From positions 310,001 to 374,000 of the forward strand of contig NZ_AP024655.1 of assembly GCF_019977355.1 (NCBI RefSeq): 64,000 nucleotides of DNA, read 5' to 3'. A model generated the notes under the pieces. It was not told the origin of the DNA. It did no database searches and saw only the letters and a program-made list of their open reading frames with translations. Positions 52,124-60,433 of the stretch are shown one piece after another (the first letter of the stretch is position 1; the number at the start of each line of letters is the position of its first letter). Position numbers and translations under genes: made by a program. This stretch comes from Arthrobacter sp. NicSoilB8 (GTDB lineage: Bacteria > Actinomycetota > Actinomycetes > Actinomycetales > Micrococcaceae).

Positions 52124-53106
52124 TCCTTCCGGAGGGCCGTGATGGTTACGGCATCAGGGGTGGTTTGGTTGACTGCCGGGACAGTGGAGCCAGGCAGGGA
52201 AGCGGCGGCGGCACCATGGGCCACCGCCTGACGGAGGCAATCAACCGGGGCGGCGCCCTGGCTGGAAGCGAGCAGGTATCCGGCCAGCGACGAATCGCCG
52301 GCGCCGACAGTGCTGACCGCGGTGACCGGCGGATGCGTGGCCAGCCACGCGCCGTCGGCCGTTACAAGAACGGCACCCTTGGAGCCGAGGGTTGCCAGTA
52401 CAGCACCCACTCCGGAGCGCACGACGGCGGAGGCGGCCGCTGCTGCAGCCTCCGGGTCCGCTTCAAGCTCCTCGGCGGATTTGTTGGTGGCGAAGCCGGC
52501 TGCGGCAGCCAGTTCCACCAGTTCCTCGGCGTTGGGTTTCAAGAGGTCCGGCTTGCCCGAGGTATGGCCGGAGACCGCTGCGGCGAGAGGTTCGCCGGAG
52601 GAGTCGACGGCGACCCGTGGTGCGGCCTCGCCATCAAACAGGGAACGCAGCCGCCGGGTGACGGTCGCGTAGAAGTCGGCCGGAACCCCGGGTGGGAGCG
52701 AGCCGGCCAGGACAACCCAGGCGGCACCGCGGGCGTTGTCCAGCAGCAGGCCGATCAGGGCCTCCTGCTGCTCCTCGCTGAGTACCGGTCCGGGTTCGTT
52801 GATCTTGGTGGTGACGCCGCCCGGCTCGGTGAGGGCCACGTTGCTGCGCAGCGGCTCGCCGATCGGGAGCGCCGCGAAGGGAACGTCTGTGTCCCGAAGT
52901 CCTGCGAGGACGGGGTCGGCCTCGGCGCCGGGGAGGACGGCGATGGTCTTGAGCCCCGAGGCCACGAGGGCACGGGAGACATTGACTCCCTTGCCCCCGG
53001 ATTCCTGGCGGACGGAGACGGCGCGCTGAACTTCCCCGCGGAGGAGGGGGCCGGGCAGCGCCACGGTGCGGTCCAGGCTGGGGTTGGCGGTGAGGGTGAC
53101 AATCAC
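52120..53106 (-). CDS. fruK: 1-phosphofructokinase (FruK)
   Basis: 328 residues, PfkB family: GGKGVNVSRAL near the N-terminus and the anion-hole motif GAGDSSLAGYL (usual GAGDSF) near the C-terminus. It converts fructose-1-phosphate to fructose-1,6-bisphosphate. Start GTG/ATG at 53106 overlaps the fruR stop by 4 bp; stop overlaps the fruA start, so the three genes are one coupled operon. Confidence 0.95.
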   Translation of the reverse strand: MIVTLTANPSLDRTVALPGPLLRGEVQRAVSVRQESGGKGVNVSRALVASGLKTIAVLPGAEADPVLAGLRDTDVPFAALPIGEPLRSNVALTEPGGVTTKINEPGPVLSEEQQEALIGLLLDNARGAAWVVLAGSLPPGVPADFYATVTRRLRSLFDGEAAPRVAVDSSGEPLAAAVSGHTSGKPDLLKPNAEELVELAAAAGFATNKSAEELEADPEAAAAAASAVVRSGVGAVLATLGSKGAVLVTADGAWLATHPPVTAVSTVGAGDSSLAGYLLASSQGAAPVDCLRQAVAHGAAAASLPGSTVPAVNQTTPDAVTITALRKD

Positions 53107-53921
53107 GCGACCACCACCTCCACTCCGGCTTCCGCAAGGGCGCTGGCGAGTTCCCGGCTGGGTTGCGTGTCTGTGATCAAGGTGTCCAGATCTTTCAACG
53201 AGGCGAACTGGACCAGCGTCTCCGCGTCCAGCTTGGAGGAATCAGCCAGCACCACAATGCGGCGCGCTGATTGGACGAAGGCCGCCTTGACGGCGGCTTC
53301 TTCAGGATCGGGTGTGCTCAGCCCGAAGGCTGCATGGATGCCATTGGTGCCGATGAAGGCGATGTCCGGACGGATCCGGCGGGCTGCCTCCACCGTGGAC
53401 TGGCCAACCGCGGCCTGGGTCAGCCCGCGGACTTTGCCGCCGAGCAGGTGCAGGGCGATGCCGGGCTCGCCGGACAACCTGGACGCGATGGGGAGGGAAT
53501 GGGTGATGACGACGAGTTCGGCGTCGGACCCGGATGCCGGCAGGCCGCCCGACGCGGCGGCTCCGGCAGCGCGGGCAGACAGGAGCTCGGCCAGGGCCTC
53601 GGTGGTGGAGCCGGCGTCGATCAGGATGCTGCCGGTGAGGCCGTCCGGGATGAGGGCCAGGGCGGCCTCGGCGATGCGGGTCTTTTCGGACTTTCGCTGG
53701 ACGGTCCGCTCCAGGATGCTTTCTTCGGTGGTGCTAAAGCGGTCCGGGGAGACGGCGCCGCCATGCACCCGGCGGACGCTGCCGGCGGCTTCCAGGGCGG
53801 CGAGGTCCCGGCGAATGGTTTCGGTCGTGATGCTGAAGCGCTCGGCCAGGTCCGTGACGCTGGCCCGGCCGCTGGCGTAGATGAGCCCCACGATCAGCTG
53901 CTGGCGTTCTTCGGCGAACAC
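53103..53921 (-). CDS. fruR: DeoR/GlpR-family repressor of the fructose operon
   Basis: 272 residues. DeoR-type HTH at the N-terminus (ERQQLIVGLIYASGRASVTD, LAERFSITTETIRRDLAALE) and the C-terminal DeoR sensor domain with ILIDAGSTTEALA and the TNGIHAAFG motif. Such regulators respond to sugar phosphates, here probably fructose-1-phosphate, and control fruRKA. It is first in the operon. The name fruR is by position and family. Confidence 0.9.
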   Translation of the reverse strand: MFAEERQQLIVGLIYASGRASVTDLAERFSITTETIRRDLAALEAAGSVRRVHGGAVSPDRFSTTEESILERTVQRKSEKTRIAEAALALIPDGLTGSILIDAGSTTEALAELLSARAAGAAASGGLPASGSDAELVVITHSLPIASRLSGEPGIALHLLGGKVRGLTQAAVGQSTVEAARRIRPDIAFIGTNGIHAAFGLSTPDPEEAAVKAAFVQSARRIVVLADSSKLDAETLVQFASLKDLDTLITDTQPSRELASALAEAGVEVVVA

Positions 53922-54038
53922 TTACCCTCCATTGCGTACTGCGTCTGTGCTGGCGTTTGTCCTCGTGCTGCGGGGGAGATTGTCGTGCGGATTCACCCCC
54001 GGCCGCTTCCGTGACTCCCATCACATGAAGTGGAATTG

Positions 54039-54072
54039 TTTGACTTTATCTTTGTTCTTGTTGGTTTGTCAA
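54039..54072 (-). promoter_or_regulatory. Candidate FruR operator region
   Basis: An AT-rich stretch 118-150 bp before fruR with TTTGAC (54039-54044) and inverted GTCAA (54068-54072) and several TTTGTT repeats between them. It contrasts with the GC-rich surroundings and could be a DeoR-type operator/promoter. Not a strong match to any known consensus. Confidence 0.4.
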
Positions 54073-54113
54073 TGAAAAACAACATGAACGCAGAAGCGGG
54101 CCCTGGCGCCGAG

Positions 54114-54463
54114 GGGCATGTCCTGCGGTGGGGCTGAGGAGTGGGCGGATTGGTGTTGTGTCCATTGCTCGTCCCGCGGACTGGGCATGTCCTGTGCTTG
54201 GGCTGGGCATGTCCAGCGGCCGGACCTGGGGCCGTGGGACATGTCCAGTGGTGCGGCTGCGTGTAGGCGACATACCCGTTGCTTGGGCCTGGGGCCGTAG
54301 GACATGTCCAGTGGTGGGGCTGGGGGGTGGGCGGATTGGTGTTGTGTCCATTGCTCGTCCCGCGGACTGGGCATGTCCTGTGCTTGGGTGGGGCATGTTC
54401 AGTGGTGGGGCTGCGTGCAGGGGACATGCCCGTTGCTTGGGCCTGGGGCCGTAGGACATGTCC
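54114..54463. repeat. Array of GGACATGTCC-type palindromes with long direct repeats
   Basis: GGRCATGYCC-like 10-mers start at 54114, 54183, 54205, 54237, 54300, 54369, 54391, 54422 and 54454; the form GGACATGTCC is a perfect palindrome. A 62-bp segment at 54141-54202 recurs unchanged at 54327-54388 (186-bp offset), and a ~33-bp segment at 54278 recurs at 54432. Long frames on both strands here are only repeats and are not convincing genes. Confidence 0.9.
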
Positions 54464-54495
54464 AGCGGCCGGGCGAGCGTGCGGCTCACATGGCA

Positions 54496-54531
54496 GAAGC
54501 CGGGCCAGACCTCAAGGTCCGGCCCGGCTTC
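54496..54531 (-). terminator. Terminator of the DUF6458-type gene
   Basis: GAAGCCGGGCC...GGCCCGGCTTC with inner GACCT/AGGTC, a long double stem 43 bp after the stop at 54574. No T-run. Confidence 0.75.
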
Positions 54532-54573
54532 CGGGTCGTTGAGTTCCGCGCCGTGCAGGTGCGCGGTCATGGC

Positions 54574-54837
54574 TCAGATGCCCGCGTCACGGCTCTCATT
54601 GCGGGTGATGGTCTCGCCGGTATTGGGGTCAACCACCGTGCGGCTCTCGCTGACCCGGCGGGTGCGGCCGCGCCCGGGGGAGGCGAGGACGAGCGAGGCG
54701 ATGAGGCCAATAACGCCCACCACCATGAGAATGTAGCCGATCATGGCCTGGTTTACATTGGGGATCAGCCCCGGAGCTACGGCCCAGGCCAGGATGGCGC
54801 CGATGGCGATGAGGAAGATTGCGGAACCTATTCTCAT
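54574..54837 (-). CDS. DUF6458-type small membrane protein
   Basis: 87 residues, two hydrophobic segments (IGSAIFLIAIGAILAWAVAP and MIGYILMVVGVIGLIASLVL) and a hydrophilic tail with RTVVDPNTGETITRNES. This matches the small actinobacterial family DUF6458 with conserved GxxLxxxGxxLxxAV. Location: cytoplasmic membrane. Function unknown. Single gene. Confidence 0.85.
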   Translation of the reverse strand: MRIGSAIFLIAIGAILAWAVAPGLIPNVNQAMIGYILMVVGVIGLIASLVLASPGRGRTRRVSESRTVVDPNTGETITRNESRDAGI

Positions 54838-55098
54838 AACGTGCTCCTTGGTGTCCCGCGGGACGGATCGGTGATGCTAAGCATGCTGTCCAGCGTCACG
54901 CTACAACCCCGCCCCGGCTGATTCAATGAAACGGACTCCGCCCCGCCGGGAAATTTCCGCACCGGTTCCGGACGGCTGCGCACCTGCAGGACGGCCGCAC
55001 GGCGGATCCGGGGCGCGGAAGTCCGGGTCGGTAGCGGAAACCGGCGCGGGGCCAGGTGCCAGGGGCGGGCACGGGGCGGCTCTGGATAGGCTGGGCCC

Positions 55099-55716
55099 AT
55101 GGAGACGGTCGTCTGGTCAAAGCCCGAACACGAACGCGCCGGCACGCCGCTGCTGGTGATGCTGCACGGCTACGGCACGGATGAATCCCGAATGTCCAAG
55201 TTGTTCGGATCCCTGCCGCCGGAGTTCAGCTGCGCCGCACTGCGCGGACCCAAGGAGATCGGCGACCACTACGGATGGTTCCTGCTGGACTATTTCCTCA
55301 CCCATGATTTTGCCGACGTCATCACCTCCACCAACGCGGTCTTCGGCTGGATTGAGTCGGTCAAGGACCGGCACAGCAGCGTCAGCCTGCTCGGATTTTC
55401 GCAGGGGATGGCCATGGCCAGCACGCTTCTGCGGCTCCGGCCGGCCCAGTTCCGCGCCGTCGTCGGGCTCTCCGGCTTCGTCCTGGACAACGAACTCCTG
55501 GCCATGAGCGAATCCTTCACCTCCCGGCCGCCGTTTTTTTGGGGGCGGGACAAGGGCGACGCCGTCATCAACGACGCCGCCGCCGAACACACCGCGGAGT
55601 GGCTGCACCGCAACACCGCGCTCACGGCCCGGACCTACCCCGGCATGGGCCATTCGATTTCGAAGGCCGAGCTCGTGGACGTCAGCGCGTTCCTGCGCCA
55701 CTACGTCCTGCGCTGA
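55099..55716 (+). CDS. Phospholipase/carboxylesterase-type alpha/beta hydrolase
   Basis: 205 residues. MLHGYGTDES (oxyanion region), nucleophile elbow LGFSQGMA (Ser), and GMGHS with the catalytic His; the acid is likely in the WGRDKGD stretch. It fits the short carboxylesterase/thioesterase group (Abhydrolase_2). Substrate unknown. Monocistronic. Confidence 0.9.
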   Translation: METVVWSKPEHERAGTPLLVMLHGYGTDESRMSKLFGSLPPEFSCAALRGPKEIGDHYGWFLLDYFLTHDFADVITSTNAVFGWIESVKDRHSSVSLLGFSQGMAMASTLLRLRPAQFRAVVGLSGFVLDNELLAMSESFTSRPPFFWGRDKGDAVINDAAAEHTAEWLHRNTALTARTYPGMGHSISKAELVDVSAFLRHYVLR

Positions 55717-55791
55717 CCGGCGCTGACCGGGCGCTGGCCGGTGCCGACGAGCCGCTCGTCCGACCTCTGATCATCCACTTGCATGCCAAAT

Positions 55792-55807
55792 TTGTAAGCG
55801 TTTACAA
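55792..55807. promoter_or_regulatory. LacI-type operator upstream of the LacI gene
   Basis: TTGTAAGCGTTTACAA: half-sites TGTAA/TTACA around the central CG, the standard LacI/GalR palindrome. It is 59 bp before the regulator start, so autoregulation is likely. Confidence 0.88.
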
Positions 55808-55865
55808 TCGACCTCGGCCATGAACACCGGGCCCACTACTTCAGGGGGAAGAAAGGGCTGAGCCC

Positions 55866-56912
55866 GTGCCGCAGGCCAAGAACTCGCGCGTGACCATCCA
55901 AGACGTCGCGGAGCTCTCAGGGCTCTCCATCTGCACCGTCTCCCGCGCGCTCCGGCACCTGCCCAATATCTCCGAACATGCCATGGCGAGAGTGAGTGAC
56001 GCGGCGGCCGAGCTCGGCTACAAGGCCTCGTCCGCGGCATCCCGGCTGGCCGGCGGGAGCACCGGTTCCGTGGCCATCATCGCCCCGACCGCCACGGCGT
56101 GGTTCTTTGCCCGGGCGGTGGAAGCGGCCGAGGAAGTCTTTGCCGACAGCGGCTATGACACCGTTCTGATCAGCCTCCGGAACCGGCCCAGCGTGCAGCA
56201 GAAGGTCTTCGGCGACCTCGCTGGCCTGGCGCAGCGGGTGGACGGTGTGCTGCTGCTCAACATCGCCCTCGGGGAGGCCGAAATGGCTGCACTGGCCGGG
56301 TCGGGCCTGGCCGTGGCCAGCGTCGGAATGCACGGCGTCCCGTGGGACAACGTAGGCATCGACAACGAGGAAGCAGCACACGCCGCCACGAACCATCTGC
56401 TGGGGCTCGGCCACCGGAACCTGGCCATTCTCGCCGGCAGCGAAACAGGTGCGCCCTCGCTCGTGACCGCCAGCGAACGCCGGCGGGGTTTCGAACGGGC
56501 CCTGGCCGGGTACGGACTCACGGCCGATCCGGACCTCGTGATCGACGCCGGCTCCAGCATCGAAGGCGGCAGGCAGGCCATGGCGAAGCTCATCGAAAAC
56601 CGCAGGATGCCGTCCGCGATCTTCGCCGGCTGCGACGAAACAGCCTTCGGCGCGCTCATGGCATTGCGGGAGTTCGGTTTGTCAGCGCCGGAAAACGTGT
56701 CCATCATAGGAATAGACGATCATCAGATGAGTTGGTTCCTGGGCCTGACCACCATGGCCCAGCCAGTGGCTGACCAAGGCGCCTTCGCGGCCAACCTGCT
56801 GATTGAAAGACTCCATCGCTCGGGCTTTCCCAATCCGCCGCTTGCCGGTCCGCCGTCGAACCATCTGCTGGAAACCAAACTGGTGGAGCGCCGGAGCGCG
56901 TTGCACTGCTGA
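55866..56912 (+). CDS. LacI-family regulator
   Basis: 348 residues, GTG start. N-terminal HTH: VTIQDVAELSGLSICTVSRA with a hinge (LGYKASSAASRLAGG), followed by a periplasmic-binding-type sensor domain. It has its own operator 59 bp upstream. The next genes encode beta-phosphoglucomutase and a GH65 phosphorylase, so it probably responds to a disaccharide such as maltose, trehalose or kojibiose. Confidence 0.92.
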   Translation: MPQAKNSRVTIQDVAELSGLSICTVSRALRHLPNISEHAMARVSDAAAELGYKASSAASRLAGGSTGSVAIIAPTATAWFFARAVEAAEEVFADSGYDTVLISLRNRPSVQQKVFGDLAGLAQRVDGVLLLNIALGEAEMAALAGSGLAVASVGMHGVPWDNVGIDNEEAAHAATNHLLGLGHRNLAILAGSETGAPSLVTASERRRGFERALAGYGLTADPDLVIDAGSSIEGGRQAMAKLIENRRMPSAIFAGCDETAFGALMALREFGLSAPENVSIIGIDDHQMSWFLGLTTMAQPVADQGAFAANLLIERLHRSGFPNPPLAGPPSNHLLETKLVERRSALHC

Positions 56913-57133
56913 CCGCGGTGCGCTGCTGAACGGCTGGCTCCCGCCGCCGAAGCGGCGCCAGCCGCACAAGACCACAGCAGCAGCGGCCGCAGCCGCCGTC
57001 GCACCGTAACAGCGCCCTGAACCGCAGGCCCGGCCCGGCCGCCTAAGCCGGCCGCCCAGAACCGGCTGCGACACAACGAAAAGTTTTGAACAAGACCGTC
57101 TTGCCTGCCCATCGTCTGAAAGGACCTTGACCC

Positions 57134-57877
57134 ATGACCGCAGTTCCCGATACTTCCGGCCTCGCCGGTGCGCTCTCCGGAGCCTCCGCCATCCTTTTTG
57201 ACCTCGACGGCGTCCTGACCCCCACCGCGGTGGTGCACGAGCACGCCTGGAAGCAGCTCTTCGACGGTTTCCTGGCCTCTGTCCCGGAGGCTGCGCCGTA
57301 CCGTGAAAGCGACTACTTCGACCACATCGACGGCAAGCCGCGCTTCGACGGCGTCCGGGACTTCCTGGCGTCCCGCGGGATTGCGCTGCCCGAGGGGCCG
57401 GCCGACGACGACCCCGCGCACGATACCGTCCACGGGCTCGGCAACCGCAAGAACAAGGTCTTCAACGACATCGTCGAGGCCGGTGGCGTCGAGCCGTATG
57501 AGGGGTCCGTCCGGTTTGTCGACGCCGCGCTGGCCCGCGGACTCAAGCTCGCCGTCGTCTCCTCCTCCCGCAACGCCCCGGCCGTACTCAAGGCCGCCGG
57601 GATGTCCGACTACTTCCCGGTGGTGGTCGACGGCGTCGTCGCCGTGACCGAGGGGCTGCCCGGCAAGCCCAGCCCGGCCACGTATGAATATGCCGCGCGC
57701 CTCCTCGGCGTGCCGAGCCAGGAGTGCGTCGTGGTGGAGGACGCCGTTTCCGGCGTGCAGGCCGGCAGCGCCGGGAACTTCCTGTCCGTGATCGGCGTCG
57801 ACCGCGGAGCAGGCCGGCAGACCCTGCTCGACGCCGGCGCCACGGTAGTGGTCAACGACCTCGCCGAACTGCTCTAG
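57134..57877 (+). CDS. pgmB: Beta-phosphoglucomutase-type HAD hydrolase
   Basis: 247 residues. HAD motif I LFDLDGVLT (nucleophile and acid Asp), cap domain, VVSSSRNAP for motif II and CVVVEDAVSGVQAG for motif IV. The DxDG form and the gene next to a GH65 phosphorylase fit beta-phosphoglucomutase, which turns the beta-glucose-1-phosphate released by the phosphorylase into glucose-6-phosphate. It has AAAGGA upstream of its ATG. Confidence 0.9.
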   Translation: MTAVPDTSGLAGALSGASAILFDLDGVLTPTAVVHEHAWKQLFDGFLASVPEAAPYRESDYFDHIDGKPRFDGVRDFLASRGIALPEGPADDDPAHDTVHGLGNRKNKVFNDIVEAGGVEPYEGSVRFVDAALARGLKLAVVSSSRNAPAVLKAAGMSDYFPVVVDGVVAVTEGLPGKPSPATYEYAARLLGVPSQECVVVEDAVSGVQAGSAGNFLSVIGVDRGAGRQTLLDAGATVVVNDLAELL

Positions 57878-58024
57878 CCGGGCGGCCGCACCAAGCGCCG
57901 GCACCGGCGCCGGCACCGGCGCCGCGTCCCGCGCCAGACCCGGCCGCGGCCCGCCACCCGCGCCCCCACCGCTGACCAGCACCGCACACCCGCATCACTC
58001 ACCCGCCGAAGGAACCCCTAAACC

Positions 58025-60355
58025 ATGGCTCTCATCACCTCGGACCGCGCCCGGTTCCCCAACGATCCCTGGCAGCTGGTCGAGACCGTCCATCTCCCCG
58101 GCAACGCTGGCACCCTGGAGACCCTGTTCAGCCTCGGCAACGGGCACCTGGGGATCCGCGGCGCGCACTGGGCGGCCGCCGATGCCGAACTTCCCGGCAG
58201 CTTCATCAACGGCTTCCATGAGACCTGGGACATCAAGCATGCGGAGAACGCCTACGGCTTCGCCCGGACCGGGCAGCGGATCCTCTATGTCCCGGATGCG
58301 AACAACTTCACCGTGATCATCGACGGCGAGCAGCTGAGCCTGGAGGAGTCCACGGTGCTGGATTACCGCCGCAGCGTGGACTTCGTCACCGGCGTTTACG
58401 AGTGCCGGATCACCTGGCAGTGCCGCTCCGGGGCGACGGTGACCACCACCGAGCGCCGTGCCGTGGGCTATGAATCGCGCGGCGCGCTGGGCATCAGCCT
58501 CGAGGTGGCGGCCGACCGTGACATCTCGGCGGACGTGACGTCCTCGGTCATCAACCGCCAGGACCAGCCGGTGGAGGACCACTCCGCCCATGATCCGCGC
58601 CGCGCCGGCCGCCACGCCGGGCGCGTGCTGCTGCCCCTGCGGCTCGACGGCGGCGACGGCTCCCTGCGTCTGTCCTGGGAGGCCTCGGAATCCAAGCAGC
58701 GGCTCGGGATGGCGGTGGATCACTGGACCTCGGCAGGGGTGCAGCCGTTCGACACCCTGGTTGACCAGGACGACAGCAGCGTCCGCTACGTGCTCGCCGT
58801 CAGCGCGGAGGAACCGTTCGTGCTGGAGAAGAGCGTCAGCTACGCCGTGGGCCAGGCCGCCGAGGACCTCGCGGACGTCGCCGAAGCCGGCCTCAAGCCG
58901 GTCGGTGAGATCTTCGCCCAGAGCGAGGCCCACTACCGGGCGTACTGGACAACGAGCGACATCGTAGTGGCGGGCCAGACCGAGCTCCAGCAGGGCGTCC
59001 GCTGGAACCTCTTCCAGCTTGCCCAGGCGACGGCCTGCGCGGATGTGGCCGGCATCCCGGCCAAGGGCGTCTCCGGCTCCGGCTACGACGGCCACTACTT
59101 CTGGGACCAGGAGGTGTACCTGCTACCGTACCTGACCTACACCAACCCGGGCAACGCCCGCCAGGTCCTGGAATTCCGCCACGACCTCCTGCCCGAGGCG
59201 AAGATCCGCGCCAAGGAGCTCAGTGTCGACGGCGCCCTGTTCCCGTGGCGGACCATCAACGGCCTCGAGGCCAGCGCCTACTACGCGGCCGGCACCGCGC
59301 AGTTCCACATCGCCGCCGCGATCGCCTTCGCGACCAACAGGTACATCTGGGCCAGCGGGGACCAGACATTCCGGGATACCCTCGGCGCCGAACTGCTGAT
59401 CGAAACCGCGCGGATGTGGGTGTCCCTGGGCTTCTTCGGCAAGGACGGGCTGTTCCACATCCACGGCGTCACCGGCCCGGATGAGTACACCGCGGTGGTC
59501 AACGACAACCTCTACACCAACGTCATGGCCCGCTTTAACCTCCGCGCCGCCGCCGCCCTGGACCACGCCGAGATCGGCGATGCCGAACGCCAGCTCTGGG
59601 AACAGGCCGCCAACCGGATGCAGCTGCCCTACGACGAGGACCTTCAGGTCCACTCGCAGGACAACGACTTCATGACCCTGGAGCCCTGGGACTGGACCAC
59701 GCCCCGGTCCAAGTACCCGCTCCTGCTGCACTTCCACCCGCTGGTGATCTACCGGCACCAGGTCCTGAAACAGGCAGACACTGTGCTGGCGATGTTCCTG
59801 CAGTGGCAGGACTTCACGGCCGAGGAAAAGCGCCGCGCCTTCGATTTCTATGACCCCATCACCACCGGCGACTCCACCCTCTCCGCCTGCGTCCAGGGCA
59901 TCATGGCGGCCGAGGTCGGCTACGGCCAGGCCGCGCTGGACCACTTCACCCACGCCCTGTTCATCGACCTCGACGACACCCACGGCAACACGATCGACGG
60001 CGTCCACATCGCCTCCACCGGCGGCGTGTGGAGCTCGCTGGTCAGCGGCTTCGCCGGACTCCGGGACCAGGGCGCGGTGCCGTACTTCGACCCGCGGCTG
60101 CCCGCCGAATGGGACGGCCTCGAGTTCCACCTGAAGATCCAGGGCCGGCTCCTGCACATCGGGCTGGTACAGGACTCGATCAGCCTCACCGTCCGCGACG
60201 GCGAACCGCTGGAGATCGACGTGCGCGGGGAACTGCTCACCGTTGCCGGCGACACCGTCCGGGTCCCGCTGGCCCCGGTTGCGGCACCCGAGCCGACCAT
60301 CTTCCCCAGCGGCCTCCCGACGGCGTCCATCCCGGTGGTGCGCGCCGGCGTCTGA
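58025..60355 (+). CDS. Glycoside hydrolase family 65 phosphorylase (maltose/trehalose/kojibiose type)
   Basis: 776 residues, standard GH65 length: N-terminal beta-sandwich, (alpha/alpha)6 catalytic barrel, C-terminal lid. The catalytic acid Glu is in GVTGPDEYTAVVNDN (about 485-499). The phosphate-binding loop is around TGDSTLSACVQG. GH65 enzymes split alpha-glucosidic disaccharides with phosphate to beta-glucose-1-phosphate, the substrate of the neighbouring PgmB. Which disaccharide cannot be decided. 147-bp gap to pgmB. Confidence 0.94.
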   Translation: MALITSDRARFPNDPWQLVETVHLPGNAGTLETLFSLGNGHLGIRGAHWAAADAELPGSFINGFHETWDIKHAENAYGFARTGQRILYVPDANNFTVIIDGEQLSLEESTVLDYRRSVDFVTGVYECRITWQCRSGATVTTTERRAVGYESRGALGISLEVAADRDISADVTSSVINRQDQPVEDHSAHDPRRAGRHAGRVLLPLRLDGGDGSLRLSWEASESKQRLGMAVDHWTSAGVQPFDTLVDQDDSSVRYVLAVSAEEPFVLEKSVSYAVGQAAEDLADVAEAGLKPVGEIFAQSEAHYRAYWTTSDIVVAGQTELQQGVRWNLFQLAQATACADVAGIPAKGVSGSGYDGHYFWDQEVYLLPYLTYTNPGNARQVLEFRHDLLPEAKIRAKELSVDGALFPWRTINGLEASAYYAAGTAQFHIAAAIAFATNRYIWASGDQTFRDTLGAELLIETARMWVSLGFFGKDGLFHIHGVTGPDEYTAVVNDNLYTNVMARFNLRAAAALDHAEIGDAERQLWEQAANRMQLPYDEDLQVHSQDNDFMTLEPWDWTTPRSKYPLLLHFHPLVIYRHQVLKQADTVLAMFLQWQDFTAEEKRRAFDFYDPITTGDSTLSACVQGIMAAEVGYGQAALDHFTHALFIDLDDTHGNTIDGVHIASTGGVWSSLVSGFAGLRDQGAVPYFDPRLPAEWDGLEFHLKIQGRLLHIGLVQDSISLTVRDGEPLEIDVRGELLTVAGDTVRVPLAPVAAPEPTIFPSGLPTASIPVVRAGV

Positions 60356-60366
60356 GCCACCGCCAA

Positions 60367-60433
60367 AGCAACGCGGGGTCACTTAGCGCCCATAAATCCC
60401 CCTGGGATGGGCGCTAAGTGACCCCGCGTTGCT
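60367..60433. repeat. 67-bp palindromic repeat, copy 2 (overlaps an MFS gene end)
   Basis: Same length and arms as copy 1 (49470-49536), with better symmetry: AGCAACGCGGGGTCACTTAG on one side and its complement on the other, centre CGCCCAtaaatccccctgggaTGGGCG. It overlaps the last seven codons of the MFS gene; the TAG stop at 60414-60416 lies inside the repeat. Confidence 0.93.

Noticed and set aside
54046..54570. Several overlapping frames in the palindrome array (for example 174 codons, minus strand)
   Set aside because: Their translations are only the repeated DNA read in different frames (TGHAQSAGRAMDTT-type repeats); no start signals and no codon bias.
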